Assembly: GCA_016717005.1 (NCBI GenBank)
Contig: JADJUF010000020.1
Location: 62,001 to 126,000 of the forward strand
From: Myxococcales bacterium
Lineage (GTDB): Bacteria; Myxococcota_A; Polyangia; Haliangiales; Haliangiaceae
DNA length: 64,000 nt
Direction: 5' to 3'
A program made the translations under genes and the position numbers. Every line of letters begins with the position of its first letter. Position 1 is the stretch's first letter. The notes under the pieces were generated by a model, which worked only from the letters and a program-made list of their open reading frames with translations, was not told the origin of the DNA and made no database searches. Shown here piece after piece: positions 8,350 to 17,244 of this stretch.

Positions 8350-8752
8350 CGGCCACCGCCGGCAGGCGCGCCCGGGCCGCGGCGACGATCGCGTCGCGAT
8401 CGCCGCCGTCGAACATGACGATCATCCCGCGGTAGCGATCGAGCCAGGTCGCGCGCGCGAACGGCGACAGCAGGAGCGCCCGGGCGCCGACGTCGAGCCG
8501 GCGCAGCTCGGCCCAGGTCCGGTAGCGGCGCCGCGGCCAGCGCCGCTCCTCGATGCCGGCGTCGTCGAGGCGGTACGTGGTCGGCAGCCAGAACGGGGCG
8601 ACCGCGATCACCAGCAGCGCCGCCGCCAGCGCCGCCAGCCACGGCGCCTCGAGCGTCACCAGCACCGCCCACGCCGACAGCAGCACGACCGCCGCCAGCA
8701 GCGCGACGTGATCGGGCCGGCGGCGCGCGGGGTGGGCGGTCCAGGCGAGCAC
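8342..8752 (-). CDS. Small PH-like membrane protein
   Basis: A 136-residue protein starting at GTG 8752. Two hydrophobic segments lie near residues 17-32 and 37-54 (HVALLAAVVLLSAWAVLV, ALAAALLVIAVAPFWL). A beta-rich region follows with TTYRLDDAGIEERRWPRRRY and TWAELRRLDVGARALLLSP, the usual look of bacterial PH-domain (bPH2/DUF304-type) membrane proteins. Function is unknown. It is probably the first gene of the coupled run that includes glmL, 45 bp after the kinase gene. Confidence 0.65.
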   Translation of the reverse strand: MLAWTAHPARRRPDHVALLAAVVLLSAWAVLVTLEAPWLAALAAALLVIAVAPFWLPTTYRLDDAGIEERRWPRRRYRTWAELRRLDVGARALLLSPFARATWLDRYRGMIVMFDGGDRDAIVAAARARLPAVAGD

Positions 8753-8797
8753 ACCCGTGGGTAGCAGATCTGGCCGGCGCGCGCGACGCGGGCGCGG

Positions 8798-10057
8798 CTA
8801 CCAGCCACCGGGGTCGGCCAGCGCGCCGCCGATCAGCTCGGCGCCGCGCACCAGCGCCTCGCCGACGCGGGTCCGCAGCTCGATCGCGACCTGGGGGTGC
8901 CGGGTCGGGCGGGTCGCCAGCGCGCGCTCGAGCTGCGCGACCGTGGCGGCGGCGGCCGCGGCGTCGAGGTGCTCGCCCACGAACAGCCAGGCGTCGCCGA
9001 GCTCGCGCAGGAGCGTGAAGCCCGCGACGACCGCGATCGGCTCGACCAGCGGGAACACCGCGTCGAGGTCGTCGAGGAGCGCGTCGTCGATCGTGGCGGC
9101 GTCGTGATCGGCGCGGACCAGCACCGCGGCGCCGACGATCGCCCGGGTCGCGACCTCGACCTCGACCATGACCGCCGCGCGCAGCGCCGCGAACAGCGCC
9201 AGCGGATCGGCGAAGCGCCGGGTCGGCTCGACCGCCATCGCCCGGACGATCACGTCGTCGACCGCCGCCGGCAGCGGCGCCACCTCCGACGGTCGCGGCC
9301 GGGCCGCGTGCAGGTGCAGGTACTGCGACATCGTCACCGACGCGTCGGCGAACACCATCCGGCCGGTCAGCAGGTGGTACGCGAGCGCGCCGAGCGCGTA
9401 GACGTCGGTGCGGGCGTCGATGACCTCGCCCCGGATCTGCTCGGGCGCCATCGACGCCGGCGTGCCCAGCGCCTGGCGCGACGCGGTCAGCTCGGCGCCG
9501 GCGCCCTCGAGCAGCTTGGCGATCCCGAAGTCGACCAGCACGACCCGATCGCCGGCGCCGTCGCGGCACACCAGCACGTTGCCGGCCTTGAGGTCGCGGT
9601 GGATCACGCCCTGGGCGTGGGCGGCGGCGACCGCGGCGCACAGCGGCTCGAGCACGGCCAGCGCCTCGGCCGGGGTGTACCGGCCGCGCCCGCGGATCGT
9701 GGTGTCGAGGTCGACGCCGCGCACGAACTCCATCACCAGGAACGGCGCGCCGACCTCGGTCAGACCGGCCTCGAGCAGCCCGACCACGTTGGGGTGGTGG
9801 AGCCCGGCGATGATCTCGGCCTCGCGCACCATCCGCCCGGCGATCTCGGGCGAGGTCACCAGGTGCGGGTGCAGGACCTTGAGCGCGCCGGTAGCCCCGG
9901 AGCGGACGTGCGCGGCCTGGTAGACGGTGCCGAAGCCGCCGCTGGCGATCGCCTGCACCACCCGCCAGCCCCCGACGACATCGCCCGCAGCCAGGCCGGC
10001 CGCGGGGTCGGCGTCCCCGCCCAGCCGCCTGGTCACCCCGGGATCGTCCTCGGCCAT
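8798..10057 (-). CDS. Ser/Thr protein kinase with a degenerate cyclase-like C-terminus
   Basis: A 419-residue cytoplasmic Hanks-type kinase. The Gly-rich loop ASGGFGTVY, the ATP lysine in ALKVL, the catalytic HRDLKAGN (about residues 152-159), DFG (VDFGIAKL) and the APE site (APEQIRG) are all present, so it should be active. No transmembrane helix is seen. Residues about 295-419 (AAVLVRADHDAAT, ELGDAWLFVGEHLDAA, IELRTRVGEALVRGAELIGG) resemble a shortened class III nucleotide cyclase fold lacking obvious metal-binding residues; this is my inference. The TACGGT hexamer 8 nt before the ATG suggests a leaderless transcript. The minus-strand operon downstream may be co-transcribed. Confidence 0.9.
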   Translation of the reverse strand: MAEDDPGVTRRLGGDADPAAGLAAGDVVGGWRVVQAIASGGFGTVYQAAHVRSGATGALKVLHPHLVTSPEIAGRMVREAEIIAGLHHPNVVGLLEAGLTEVGAPFLVMEFVRGVDLDTTIRGRGRYTPAEALAVLEPLCAAVAAAHAQGVIHRDLKAGNVLVCRDGAGDRVVLVDFGIAKLLEGAGAELTASRQALGTPASMAPEQIRGEVIDARTDVYALGALAYHLLTGRMVFADASVTMSQYLHLHAARPRPSEVAPLPAAVDDVIVRAMAVEPTRRFADPLALFAALRAAVMVEVEVATRAIVGAAVLVRADHDAATIDDALLDDLDAVFPLVEPIAVVAGFTLLRELGDAWLFVGEHLDAAAAAATVAQLERALATRPTRHPQVAIELRTRVGEALVRGAELIGGALADPGGW

Positions 10058-10065
10058 GCGCGATC

Positions 10066-10071
10066 ACCGTA
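10066..10071 (-). promoter_or_regulatory. Leaderless-type -10 (TACGGT) for the kinase gene
   Basis: TACGGT on the minus strand with 8 nt between it and the ATG at 10057. It fits the TANNNT pattern recurring before unlinked genes here. No clear -35 is visible. Confidence 0.42.
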
Positions 10072-10138
10072 TCACGCACGCCCGCGACGGCGCCGGCGTG
10101 CGATCGCGGGGCGGTGGCGCCGCAGGTGCAGGCTGCCG

Positions 10139-10152
10139 CCCGCAGCTGCGGG
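10139..10152. promoter_or_regulatory. 14-bp perfect palindrome in a divergent intergenic region
   Basis: CCCGCAGCTGCGGG lies about midway between the divergent starts at 10057 and 10243. It could be an operator for a dimeric regulator acting on either gene. In such GC-rich DNA a chance palindrome cannot be excluded. Confidence 0.3.
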
Positions 10153-10220
10153 CCCGCCCCTGCAGGCGCCGGGCGCGCGCGCACAGAGATCCGAGGAGTT
10201 GGGCCCGCGTTCGAGCGGTA

Positions 10221-10237
10221 CGGTTCGTGCTGAACCG
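10221..10237 (+). promoter_or_regulatory. Inverted repeat just before the lipoprotein start
   Basis: CGGTTC and GAACCG arms (6 bp each) with a 5-nt loop end 5 nt before the ATG at 10243, so a hairpin would sit over the ribosome-binding region. It could be an operator or a translational control hairpin. Evidence is the symmetry and position only. Confidence 0.3.
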
Positions 10238-10242
10238 ACGGC

Positions 10243-11849
10243 ATGGGGTCCTTCAAGCACACGCTGCTTTGGTTCGTCTCGTGCACCGCCGCCGCCGGCT
10301 GCGCGCTCGACGAGGGTGACGTCGAGACCGGCGCGGCCGCGGGCATCTGGGACCGCAACGGGCCGTGGTGGAACCACTACGCCGACCGCGACGGCCACAG
10401 CGCGAGCTACGCGCCGTCCGGGGTCTGGCGCAACGCGGTGTCGGGCCTGTCGGACTTCGCGATCCGCCTCGACGCCAGCGCGTCGGCGTGCGGCGCCGGC
10501 CCCGGCGGCGCGACCGGCGCCCCGGTCGGCAACATCGCCGACGGCGGCCGGATCATCGGCGCGGATCTCGAGATCGTCGACGGGGCGGCCCGCACCTGAT
10601 CCAGCCCGGCGAGGCCGTCGCGCTCGCCGGCTGGCTCGAGACCAGCGCCGGCGCGCCCGAGCTGGCGCGGTTCGAGTTCACCGGCCTCGGCTACATCGCC
10701 CATCCCGAGCGCCCCGATCTGGTGTGGCACCAGCTGCGGATGCGCGTGCGCCGCGGCAGCGATTGCACCGTCCGCGCCGAGCAGGTCGTGCAGGTCGCCG
10801 CGGCGGTGGGCTTCCCCACCAGCGCCGGGCAGGGGCTGTCGATCCGCGCGGGCCGGTTCATGGCGTCGGCGAGCTACTACGCCCCGCCCGGCCAGCCGAC
10901 CGGCCAGGTCGTCGGCCTGCAGACCAAGTACCAGCTGAGCTCGCAGGTCCCGGCGGTCTTCGACGGCCCCGACGACGTGCTGGTGACGTGCGCCGGCGGT
11001 GAGCCGGTCGACAGCGCGCTGCTCGGCGCCTACGTCACGCTCGCGCTCGGCGCCGGGACCCGGGTCACGATGCCCGGGGACGTCGCCTCGCACCCGGTCT
11101 ACGCGCTCATGACCCGGCTCGGCGAGCGGGTCCGCCTCCACGTCGGCGTGCGCACCTCGACCGGCGCGCTGTCGGAGCTCTGCTACGGCCCGGGCGTGCC
11201 TGCGCTCGCCGGCACGCGCGTCGAGCGCCTCGGACACGCGGCCGTGCGCGATCGCTACGACGTCATCCTCGGGCCGAGCTTCGCGGGCGCGCTCGGCGAT
11301 CGGACCGCGGGCGCCGACGTGTTCATCGGTGGTGGCGACGAGCCCCGCCGCCGCAACGCCTATCGCGCGAGCTCCGAGAACGCGCTGGCCGGCACCTTCG
11401 CCGATCAGGCCGAGGCGGCGATCGCGCAGCAGCGCCTGGGCGCGGCCAGCGGCGCGATCGTGTCGTGGTCGGACGCGGCGAACCGGCTGATCGGCGCGGG
11501 CATGTACGTCGCCGCCGAGCCGGGGCCCGACGACGTGACCTTCGCGTCGTTCGACGGCGTCATGGAGAACGCCTACGAACACCCGGTGTGCGGCGACGGC
11601 GTGTGCGGGATCGGCGAGGCCTCGACCTGTCCGAGCGACTGCTACCTGGTGCCGACGCCGTCGCCGACCCCGTCGCCGTCGCCGACCCCGATGCCGACGC
11701 CGTCGCCGACCCCGTCGCCGTCGCCGACCCCGATGCCGACCCCGACCCCGTCGCCGACCCCGTCGCCGACCCCGTCGCCGAGCCCCGCGCCGACCCCGAC
11801 CCCGTCGCCGACCCCGACCCCGTCGCCGAGCCCGGCGCCGTCGCCGTGA
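10243..11849 (+). pseudogene. Secreted lipoprotein with Pro/Ser/Thr repeat tail, broken by one frameshift
   Basis: Two frames join into one protein of about 535 residues. The first (10243-10599) has a lipoprotein signal (FVSCTAAAGC) and continues to EIVDGAART. The second frame picks up with IQPGEAVALAGWLETSAG and runs to 11849; the shift equals one missing base shortly before 10599. The body is a predicted beta-rich exported domain. It ends in a Cys motif common in Myxococcota surface proteins (CGDGVCGIGEASTCPSDC), followed by about 65 residues of Pro-Thr/Pro-Ser repeats. Because the downstream part keeps good coding character, a sequencing or assembly error is at least as likely as a true pseudogene. 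Confidence 0.7.
11650..11848 (+). repeat. Degenerate tandem repeat encoding a Pro/Ser/Thr-rich tail
   Basis: About 200 bp made of short CCGACCCCGTCGCCG-like units, in frame with the end of the lipoprotein gene, giving alternating PTP, PSP and PMP. Such stretches usually act as extended wall-spanning or glycosylated linkers. Here the tail ends the protein with no visible anchor after it. Confidence 0.8.
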
Positions 11850-11906
11850 CCCGCGGCCCTCGACGGTGACGACCAGACGCGCGACCCTGGTGTCAGGACC
11901 ACGCTC

Positions 11907-14900
11907 ATGAGGTGCCCCCGCTGCTGGCGACGTGTCGCGGCCTCGCTGGGCTGTGAGGACCACGGCGCGATCGAGCTGCCCGGCGGCGAGCCGCTGCCGA
12001 CCGCGCCGCCGGCGACCTTGCCCGACGTCGCGCCCGGACCGGCGCTGGCCGTCGGTGGCTCGGCGCAGGTGTTCGCGGTCAGCGACGCGCGCGTGATCAA
12101 GTGGGGCCGCTGGCGCGACGTCGATCTCCGGCACCGCTTCGCCCACGAGGCCGCGGTGCTCGACGAGCTCGCCGGCGACGTGGCGCCGCGGCTGCTCGGC
12201 CGCGGCGCGGTCGACGGCTGGCCCTACCTCGACCTCGAGCGCCTCCGCGGCCCGACCCTGGCGGCGCTGATGACCGCGCCGCTGCCCGACCCGCTCGCGA
12301 TCCTCGCGCAGCTCGCCGAGGCCGTCGCGCGGCTCCACGCCCGCGGCGTGGTCCACGGCGACCTCAAGCCCGAGAACGTGATCGTCACCGACGCCGGCGT
12401 CCGGATCCTCGACTTCGGCCTGGCCACGCTCCACGGCCAGCGGCCGCCGGGCGCCGCCGGCGGCGGCACGCTGCACTACCTCGCGCCCGAGCAGCTCGGC
12501 GGCGACGCGCTCACGCCCGCCACCGACGCCTACGCGCTGGGCGTGATCGGCTTCGAGCTGGTCACGCGGCGCCCGCCGTTCGTCGGCGATCGGCCCACCG
12601 TCGAGTACGGCCACCAGCTGTGCCGGCCGCCACGGGCCGGCGAGCTCGCGGCGGTGGCGCCCGAGCTCGACGAGCTGATCGCCGCGTGCCTGGCCAAGGC
12701 GCCCGCGCGCCGGCCCGACGTCGCCACGATCCGCGCGACGATGGCGCGGCTGTCGACCTCGGTCGCGGCCACGCCGGCGGCGGTGCCCGCGCCGCGGCGC
12801 GACCGGGGACCAGCGGCGCTGGTGTGGATCGCGTCGCGCGATCGCCTGGCCACCGCGCGGATCGTCGGCGCGCACCGCGGCCGCCTGGTGCGCGAGCGCC
12901 CGGCGGGCACGCTGGCGGCGTTCACCTGGCTCGACCACGAGGCGCCGCTGGCCGCGGCGCTCGCGGTCGCGCGCGAGCTGGGTCGCGAGCAGGTGCCGAT
13001 CGCGATCCACACCGGGACCGTCGACGCGCGCCAGCGCGGCGCCGGCGTGCGGCTGTTCGGCGACGCGGTCGACCGCGCCGACGGGTGGATCCCGCGGGCG
13101 CCGTGGACCGGCCTGGTGCTCACCGCCGACGTCAACGCGCCGGGCCTCGCGTGCGAGGACTGCGCGACCCACCCCGGCTTCCGGCGCGTGATCGAGCGCG
13201 GCGCCCAGGCCGGCTCGGCCGCCCAGACGGTGCCCGACCTGCTGGCGCGCGACGGCCTGATCGCCGACGTGGTCGCGGCCATCGACGCGGGCCAGACCGA
13301 CGCGCGCCCACGCTTGATCACGATCGTCGGCGACCCTGGCCTCGGCAAGACCCGGCTGCTCGACGAGCTCGCGACGATCGCGCGGGCGCGGCGCTGGCGC
13401 ACGGTCCGGGTCGGCGGCGCGCCGACCCTGGCGGCCCGCGGTCACGTCGGCGCACAGCTCGCACGGGCGCTCGACGCCGACGCCGTCCTGCCCGGGCTGC
13501 GCGCGGCCGGCGACGAGGGGATCGTGGCGCTGGTCGACGACGGCCACTGGATCGAGGACGAGGTCCTCGACGCGCTGCTCACCGCCGCCGCGTGGCCGCG
13601 CGGCCGGGTCGCGATCGTCGTCGCGACCGATCCCGGGCTGACGCGCGCGCGCCCTGGCTGGGGCGACGGCGTCGAGGGCCTGACCTACCAGCTGCCGCCG
13701 CTGCCGCGCGAGCTCGCGCACCGGCTCGTGCGCCGGCTGCTGCTGCCGGCGGTGCGCGTGCCGGCGCCGCTGATCGAGCGCCTGGCCGCCCGCGCCCACG
13801 GCAACCCCGGCGCGCTGGTCGCGATCGCGCGCGAGCTCCACCACGGCGGCCTGGTGCGCCCGCACCCCGACAGCGACGAGTGGTACGTCGCCGCCGACGA
13901 GATCGACCTGGTCGCGCTCGAGCCCGACCAGGCCTGGCGCGCCGCGCGCGCGCTGGCGACGCTGCCGGCCGGGCTGGCCGAGCTCTACTGCCTGGCCGCG
14001 CTGCTCGGGCCGCGCTTCGACGCCGCCGAGGTCGAGGCCATCGCCGCGCGCTTGCCGCGGGGCGCGATCGCGATCGACCCCGGGTCGGGCCTGTCCTGGC
14101 TCGAGCGGCACGGCTGGCTCCAGCGCCGCGGGCCGACCCTGGCGGCCGCGAGCCCGGGCCTGGCCGAGGCCGCGTGCGCGCAGCTCGTCGACGACGACCG
14201 TCGCCAGATCCACCGCGCCGCCTTCGACCACTGGCACGCCGCGGACGACGCCGAGCCCGGCGCCGCGATCGAGCGGCTCGAGCGCCTCGCGCACCACGGC
14301 CCCGGCTGCGCCGAGCCGGCGATCGCCGGGCGCGCGTTCCTGACCCTCGCCCGGCACGCCGCCGCGCGGGTCGCCTACGTCGAGGCCGAGCGCCTCGCGA
14401 CCCACGCGATCGCGCTGCTCGATCCGGTCGCGCCGCTGGCCGCCGCCGAGGCCCGGCTCGAGCGGGCCCGGGTCCGCGGCCCGCTGTCGCGGTTCGAGGG
14501 CGCTCGCGCCGATCTGGCCGAGGTCCGCGCCGCCGCCCGCGGGGCCGGCGCGCGCGTGCTCGAGATCGAGGCGCTGGTGGCCGACGCGGCGGTGTGCGAC
14601 TTCGCCGACTGGATGGCCGAGTCGGCCGCCGCCGTCGAGGCGGCCGCGGCGCTGGCCGAGGCCGGCGTGCCCGACGCCACCGCCGCCCGGCTGGCGAGCT
14701 GGCTGGGGGTGGTGCGGATGCGCCAGGAGCGGCCCGAGCTGGCCGAGCCGCTGCTGGTGCGCGCGCTGGCGCTGGCCGACCAGGTCGACGACTACCCGGT
14801 CGCGGTCGGCGCGCGCTTCATGCTCGGCGCGACCCGGCGCCGCCGCGGCGACGCCGCCGGCGGGCTGGCCCTGGTCGACGAGGCCCTGGCGATGACCCGC

Positions 14901-15416
14901 GCTCGCGGCGACGTCTTCCACGAGACCGTCGGCCTGTTCAACCGCATCAACTACGGCATCGCGCTGGGCGCGCCGGCCCAGGCCGCCGCCGACTGCGCCG
15001 CCGCGATCGAGCTCGCCGAGTGCCACGGCTACGGCGACGCCGAGTTCCGCGGCTGGTGCAACCTCGCCAACGTGCGCGTGCAGCTCGGCGACGCCGACGG
15101 CGCCCGCGACGCGGCGCGCCGGGCCTACGCGGTGGCGCGGCGGCGGTTCGGCAAGCACCCGCCGGTGGTGGCGTCGCTGATCCTGGCCGCGCTCGAGGTC
15201 GGCCTCGGCGACCGCGCCACCGCGGCCGACCTGATCGCCGCGATCGATCGGGCCGAGGCCGCGGCCAACGGCTGGACCCGGACGCTCCTGACCGCGATCG
15301 AGCTCGCCACCGCGGGCGCGCCCGATCCGGCGTGGGCGCCGGTCGAGATCGCGATCGCCGCGGCCGAGCCCGAGGACCGCGCGCTGCTGGCGTGGCTGCG
15401 GGCCCGGGCCGCGTGA
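11907..15416 (+). CDS. Large Ser/Thr kinase - cyclase-like - AAA ATPase - TPR regulator
   Basis: A 1169-residue multidomain signalling protein. Residues 1-20 form a small Cys/His cluster (C3, C6, C16, H19), probably a zinc knuckle. A kinase domain follows with HGDLKPEN near 149 (HGD in place of HRD), DFG near 168 and APEQ. Residues about 290-440 read as a degenerate class III cyclase domain (VPIAIHTGTVDARQRG, RLFGDAVDRADGW). A P-loop ATPase starts at about 470 (IVGDPGLGKTRLLDEL). The C-terminal half is helical TPR-like repeats. This resembles bacterial kinase/ATPase/TPR regulators of the PknK or MalT-like kind, without a C-terminal DNA-binding domain that I can see. Ends 4 bp before the convergent crotonase gene. 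Confidence 0.88.
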   Translation: MRCPRCWRRVAASLGCEDHGAIELPGGEPLPTAPPATLPDVAPGPALAVGGSAQVFAVSDARVIKWGRWRDVDLRHRFAHEAAVLDELAGDVAPRLLGRGAVDGWPYLDLERLRGPTLAALMTAPLPDPLAILAQLAEAVARLHARGVVHGDLKPENVIVTDAGVRILDFGLATLHGQRPPGAAGGGTLHYLAPEQLGGDALTPATDAYALGVIGFELVTRRPPFVGDRPTVEYGHQLCRPPRAGELAAVAPELDELIAACLAKAPARRPDVATIRATMARLSTSVAATPAAVPAPRRDRGPAALVWIASRDRLATARIVGAHRGRLVRERPAGTLAAFTWLDHEAPLAAALAVARELGREQVPIAIHTGTVDARQRGAGVRLFGDAVDRADGWIPRAPWTGLVLTADVNAPGLACEDCATHPGFRRVIERGAQAGSAAQTVPDLLARDGLIADVVAAIDAGQTDARPRLITIVGDPGLGKTRLLDELATIARARRWRTVRVGGAPTLAARGHVGAQLARALDADAVLPGLRAAGDEGIVALVDDGHWIEDEVLDALLTAAAWPRGRVAIVVATDPGLTRARPGWGDGVEGLTYQLPPLPRELAHRLVRRLLLPAVRVPAPLIERLAARAHGNPGALVAIARELHHGGLVRPHPDSDEWYVAADEIDLVALEPDQAWRAARALATLPAGLAELYCLAALLGPRFDAAEVEAIAARLPRGAIAIDPGSGLSWLERHGWLQRRGPTLAAASPGLAEAACAQLVDDDRRQIHRAAFDHWHAADDAEPGAAIERLERLAHHGPGCAEPAIAGRAFLTLARHAAARVAYVEAERLATHAIALLDPVAPLAAAEARLERARVRGPLSRFEGARADLAEVRAAARGAGARVLEIEALVADAAVCDFADWMAESAAAVEAAAALAEAGVPDATAARLASWLGVVRMRQERPELAEPLLVRALALADQVDDYPVAVGARFMLGATRRRRGDAAGGLALVDEALAMTRARGDVFHETVGLFNRINYGIALGAPAQAAADCAAAIELAECHGYGDAEFRGWCNLANVRVQLGDADGARDAARRAYAVARRRFGKHPPVVASLILAALEVGLGDRATAADLIAAIDRAEAAANGWTRTLLTAIELATAGAPDPAWAPVEIAIAAAEPEDRALLAWLRARAA

Positions 15417-15420
15417 TCGG

Positions 15421-16191
15421 TCAGCGGCCCTTCCACACCGGCGCGCGCTTGCCGAGGAACGCCGCGATGCCCTCGCGCGCGTCCTCGAGCGCCAGCACCC
15501 GCGCCAGCTCGCCCTCCAGGTACCGCAGCGCCGGCTCGTGATCGAGATCGGCCGAGCGGTAGAACGCGCGCAGCCCCAGGCCGATCGCCGCGGGGCTCTT
15601 GCTGGCGAGATCGTCGGCCAGCTTGGCGGTCTCGGCCTCGAGCTCAGCCGCGGGCACCACCCGGTTGATCAGGCCGATCGCCAGGGCCTCGGCCGCGTCG
15701 AGGCGCAGCCCGGTCAGCATCATCTCGAGCGTGCGCTTGCGGCCGACGTTGCGGACCAGCTCGGCGGTGATCATCATGGGCCACAGCCCGACCTGGATCT
15801 CGGTGGTGCCGAAGGTCGCGGTGTCGGCGGCGATCGCCAGGTCGCACGCCACCATCAGGCCGAGCCCGCCAGCGAGGGCGTGGCCGTTGACCATCGCGAT
15901 GATCGGCTTGCCCAGCGCGTGCATGGTCGTGAACAGGTCGACCAGCGACGCCGGCGGCACGCCGTCGGCGCCGCCCCCGCCCATCGCGGCCAGATCGCCG
16001 CCGGCCGAGAACGCCGAGCCGGCGCCGGTCAGCACGATCGCGCGCACCGCGGGGTCGTCGCGCAGCGCGGTCAGCGCGTGGACCAGCTCGCCGCAGGTGG
16101 CGGGGCCGATCGGGTTGCGCTTGTCGGGGCGGTTCAGGGTGACGCGGGCGACCGCGCCGGAGACCACGAGCAGGCTGGTGTAGCTGGTCAC
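15421..16191 (-). CDS. Enoyl-CoA hydratase/isomerase family protein
   Basis: A 256-residue crotonase-fold enzyme, the normal family length, acting on acyl-CoA thioesters in the cytoplasm. The oxyanion-hole segments are seen as AFSAGGDLAAM and NGHALAGGLGLMVACDLAIA. The glutamate-bearing segment TFGTTEIQVGLWPM follows, and the usual A-x-x-x-GL-V pattern is present as ALAIGLINRVV. The exact substrate cannot be told. It starts at GTG 16191 with TAGGGT 6 nt upstream, and is divergent from the outer-membrane barrel gene. Confidence 0.9.
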   Translation of the reverse strand: MTSYTSLLVVSGAVARVTLNRPDKRNPIGPATCGELVHALTALRDDPAVRAIVLTGAGSAFSAGGDLAAMGGGGADGVPPASLVDLFTTMHALGKPIIAMVNGHALAGGLGLMVACDLAIAADTATFGTTEIQVGLWPMMITAELVRNVGRKRTLEMMLTGLRLDAAEALAIGLINRVVPAAELEAETAKLADDLASKSPAAIGLGLRAFYRSADLDHEPALRYLEGELARVLALEDAREGIAAFLGKRAPVWKGR

Positions 16192-16197
16192 GCCGCC

Positions 16198-16203
16198 ACC
16201 CTA
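16198..16203 (-). promoter_or_regulatory. Leaderless-type -10 (TAGGGT) for the crotonase gene
   Basis: TAGGGT on the minus strand, 6 nt before the GTG at 16191. Same arrangement as other unlinked genes in the window; no clear -35. Confidence 0.4.
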
Positions 16204-16219
16204 CAGCGGCGGTCGCGAG

Positions 16220-16249
16220 TTGACGAGACGGACCGCCGCGCCCTACGCT
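16220..16249 (+). promoter_or_regulatory. Sigma-70-type promoter, TTGACG-18-TACGCT, for the outer-membrane barrel gene
   Basis: TTGACG at 16220-16225 and TACGCT at 16244-16249 are separated by 18 bp, close to housekeeping spacing. Only 7 nt separate the -10 from the ATG at 16257, so the transcript should begin at or next to the start codon. Confidence 0.55.
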
Positions 16250-16256
16250 CCCGGTA

Positions 16257-17240
16257 ATGCGGCGTAACGTCATCGTGATGCTGTCGGCCCTGGTGGTCGC
16301 GCCCGGCGCCGCCGCCGCCGGGGACAACGACCTCGTGCTCGGTCGCCTGGCCAACCTGGTCAGCGACGGCGGCACGGGCATGCGCTCGGTCGGCCAGAAC
16401 CTCGAGTTCCGATCGCTGGTCAGCGAGCTGGGCGTGGCGCTGGCGCCGCGGCTGTCGACCCCGGCCGACACGCTCGGCTTCGGCGGCTTCCAGTTCTCGG
16501 CCGACCTGTCGTGGACCTCGATCTCGAGCAGCGCCAGCTACTGGCGGACGCTCCAGGCCTCGCCCGATCCGACCGGCGTCGGCACCGGCGCCCACGGCGA
16601 GCGCCAGCTCCAGAACCTGGGCCTGTTCGTGCGCAAGGGCATGTGGTTCCCGGTGCCCTCGCTCGAGTTCGGCGCCGGCGCGGTCCACCTGATGAACTCG
16701 CGGCTGTGGACCGCGCAGGGCTACGCCAAGGTGGCGCTGCACGAGGGCTACCACGACCTGCCGATCCCGTCGCTGGCGGTGCGCGGCGGCATCTCGCGCC
16801 TGATGGGCCAGAAGGACCTCGATCTCACGATCATCTCGCTCGACGCGTCGATCGGCAAGCAGTTCGGCGTCGGCGGCACCTGGAACGCCAACCCGTACTT
16901 CGGCTACAACGCGCTGATCATCGTGCCGCGGTCCGAGGTGATCGATCCGACGCCCAACGTCGACGGCCTCGACCCGGCCAACATGGGCGATCGCGACCTC
17001 GACTTCGTCTTCAAGGATCAGGACGACATCCTGCGCCACCGGATCTTCTTCGGCGCCAAGCTCCGCTACTACGTCTTCGCGATCACGTTCGAGGGCAGCT
17101 ACGCGATGGCCGGCACCTCGGTCGACGATCGGCCGACCGACGTCGAGTGCACGCTCGCGGCGACGACGACCAACTGCGACTCGCCCGATCAGTCGGCGGC
17201 GCAGCAGACGTTCACCGTCGCCACGGGCTTCGACTTCTAG
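16257..17240 (+). CDS. Predicted outer-membrane beta-barrel protein
   Basis: A 327-residue exported protein with a signal peptide (residues 1-20, ending APGAAAA). The rest alternates polar and hydrophobic residues in strand-like runs (FGGFQFSADLSWTSISS, YYVFAITFEGSYAMAG) and ends in an aromatic residue (TVATGFDF), as outer-membrane proteins do for BAM recognition. No pore family is recognised, so transport or adhesion cannot be told. It has its own promoter with a leaderless arrangement. The next gene begins 4 bp after its stop and may be co-transcribed. Confidence 0.75.
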   Translation: MRRNVIVMLSALVVAPGAAAAGDNDLVLGRLANLVSDGGTGMRSVGQNLEFRSLVSELGVALAPRLSTPADTLGFGGFQFSADLSWTSISSSASYWRTLQASPDPTGVGTGAHGERQLQNLGLFVRKGMWFPVPSLEFGAGAVHLMNSRLWTAQGYAKVALHEGYHDLPIPSLAVRGGISRLMGQKDLDLTIISLDASIGKQFGVGGTWNANPYFGYNALIIVPRSEVIDPTPNVDGLDPANMGDRDLDFVFKDQDDILRHRIFFGAKLRYYVFAITFEGSYAMAGTSVDDRPTDVECTLAATTTNCDSPDQSAAQQTFTVATGFDF

Positions 17241-17244
17241 GCGC

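Noticed and set aside
10407..15158. A 1583-codon open frame on the minus strand, the longest in the window
   Set aside because: It is fully antisense to the kinase-ATPase-TPR gene and the lipoprotein. Its residues are the Gly/Arg/Ala/Asp-rich mix produced by third-base GC bias, and no domain is seen.
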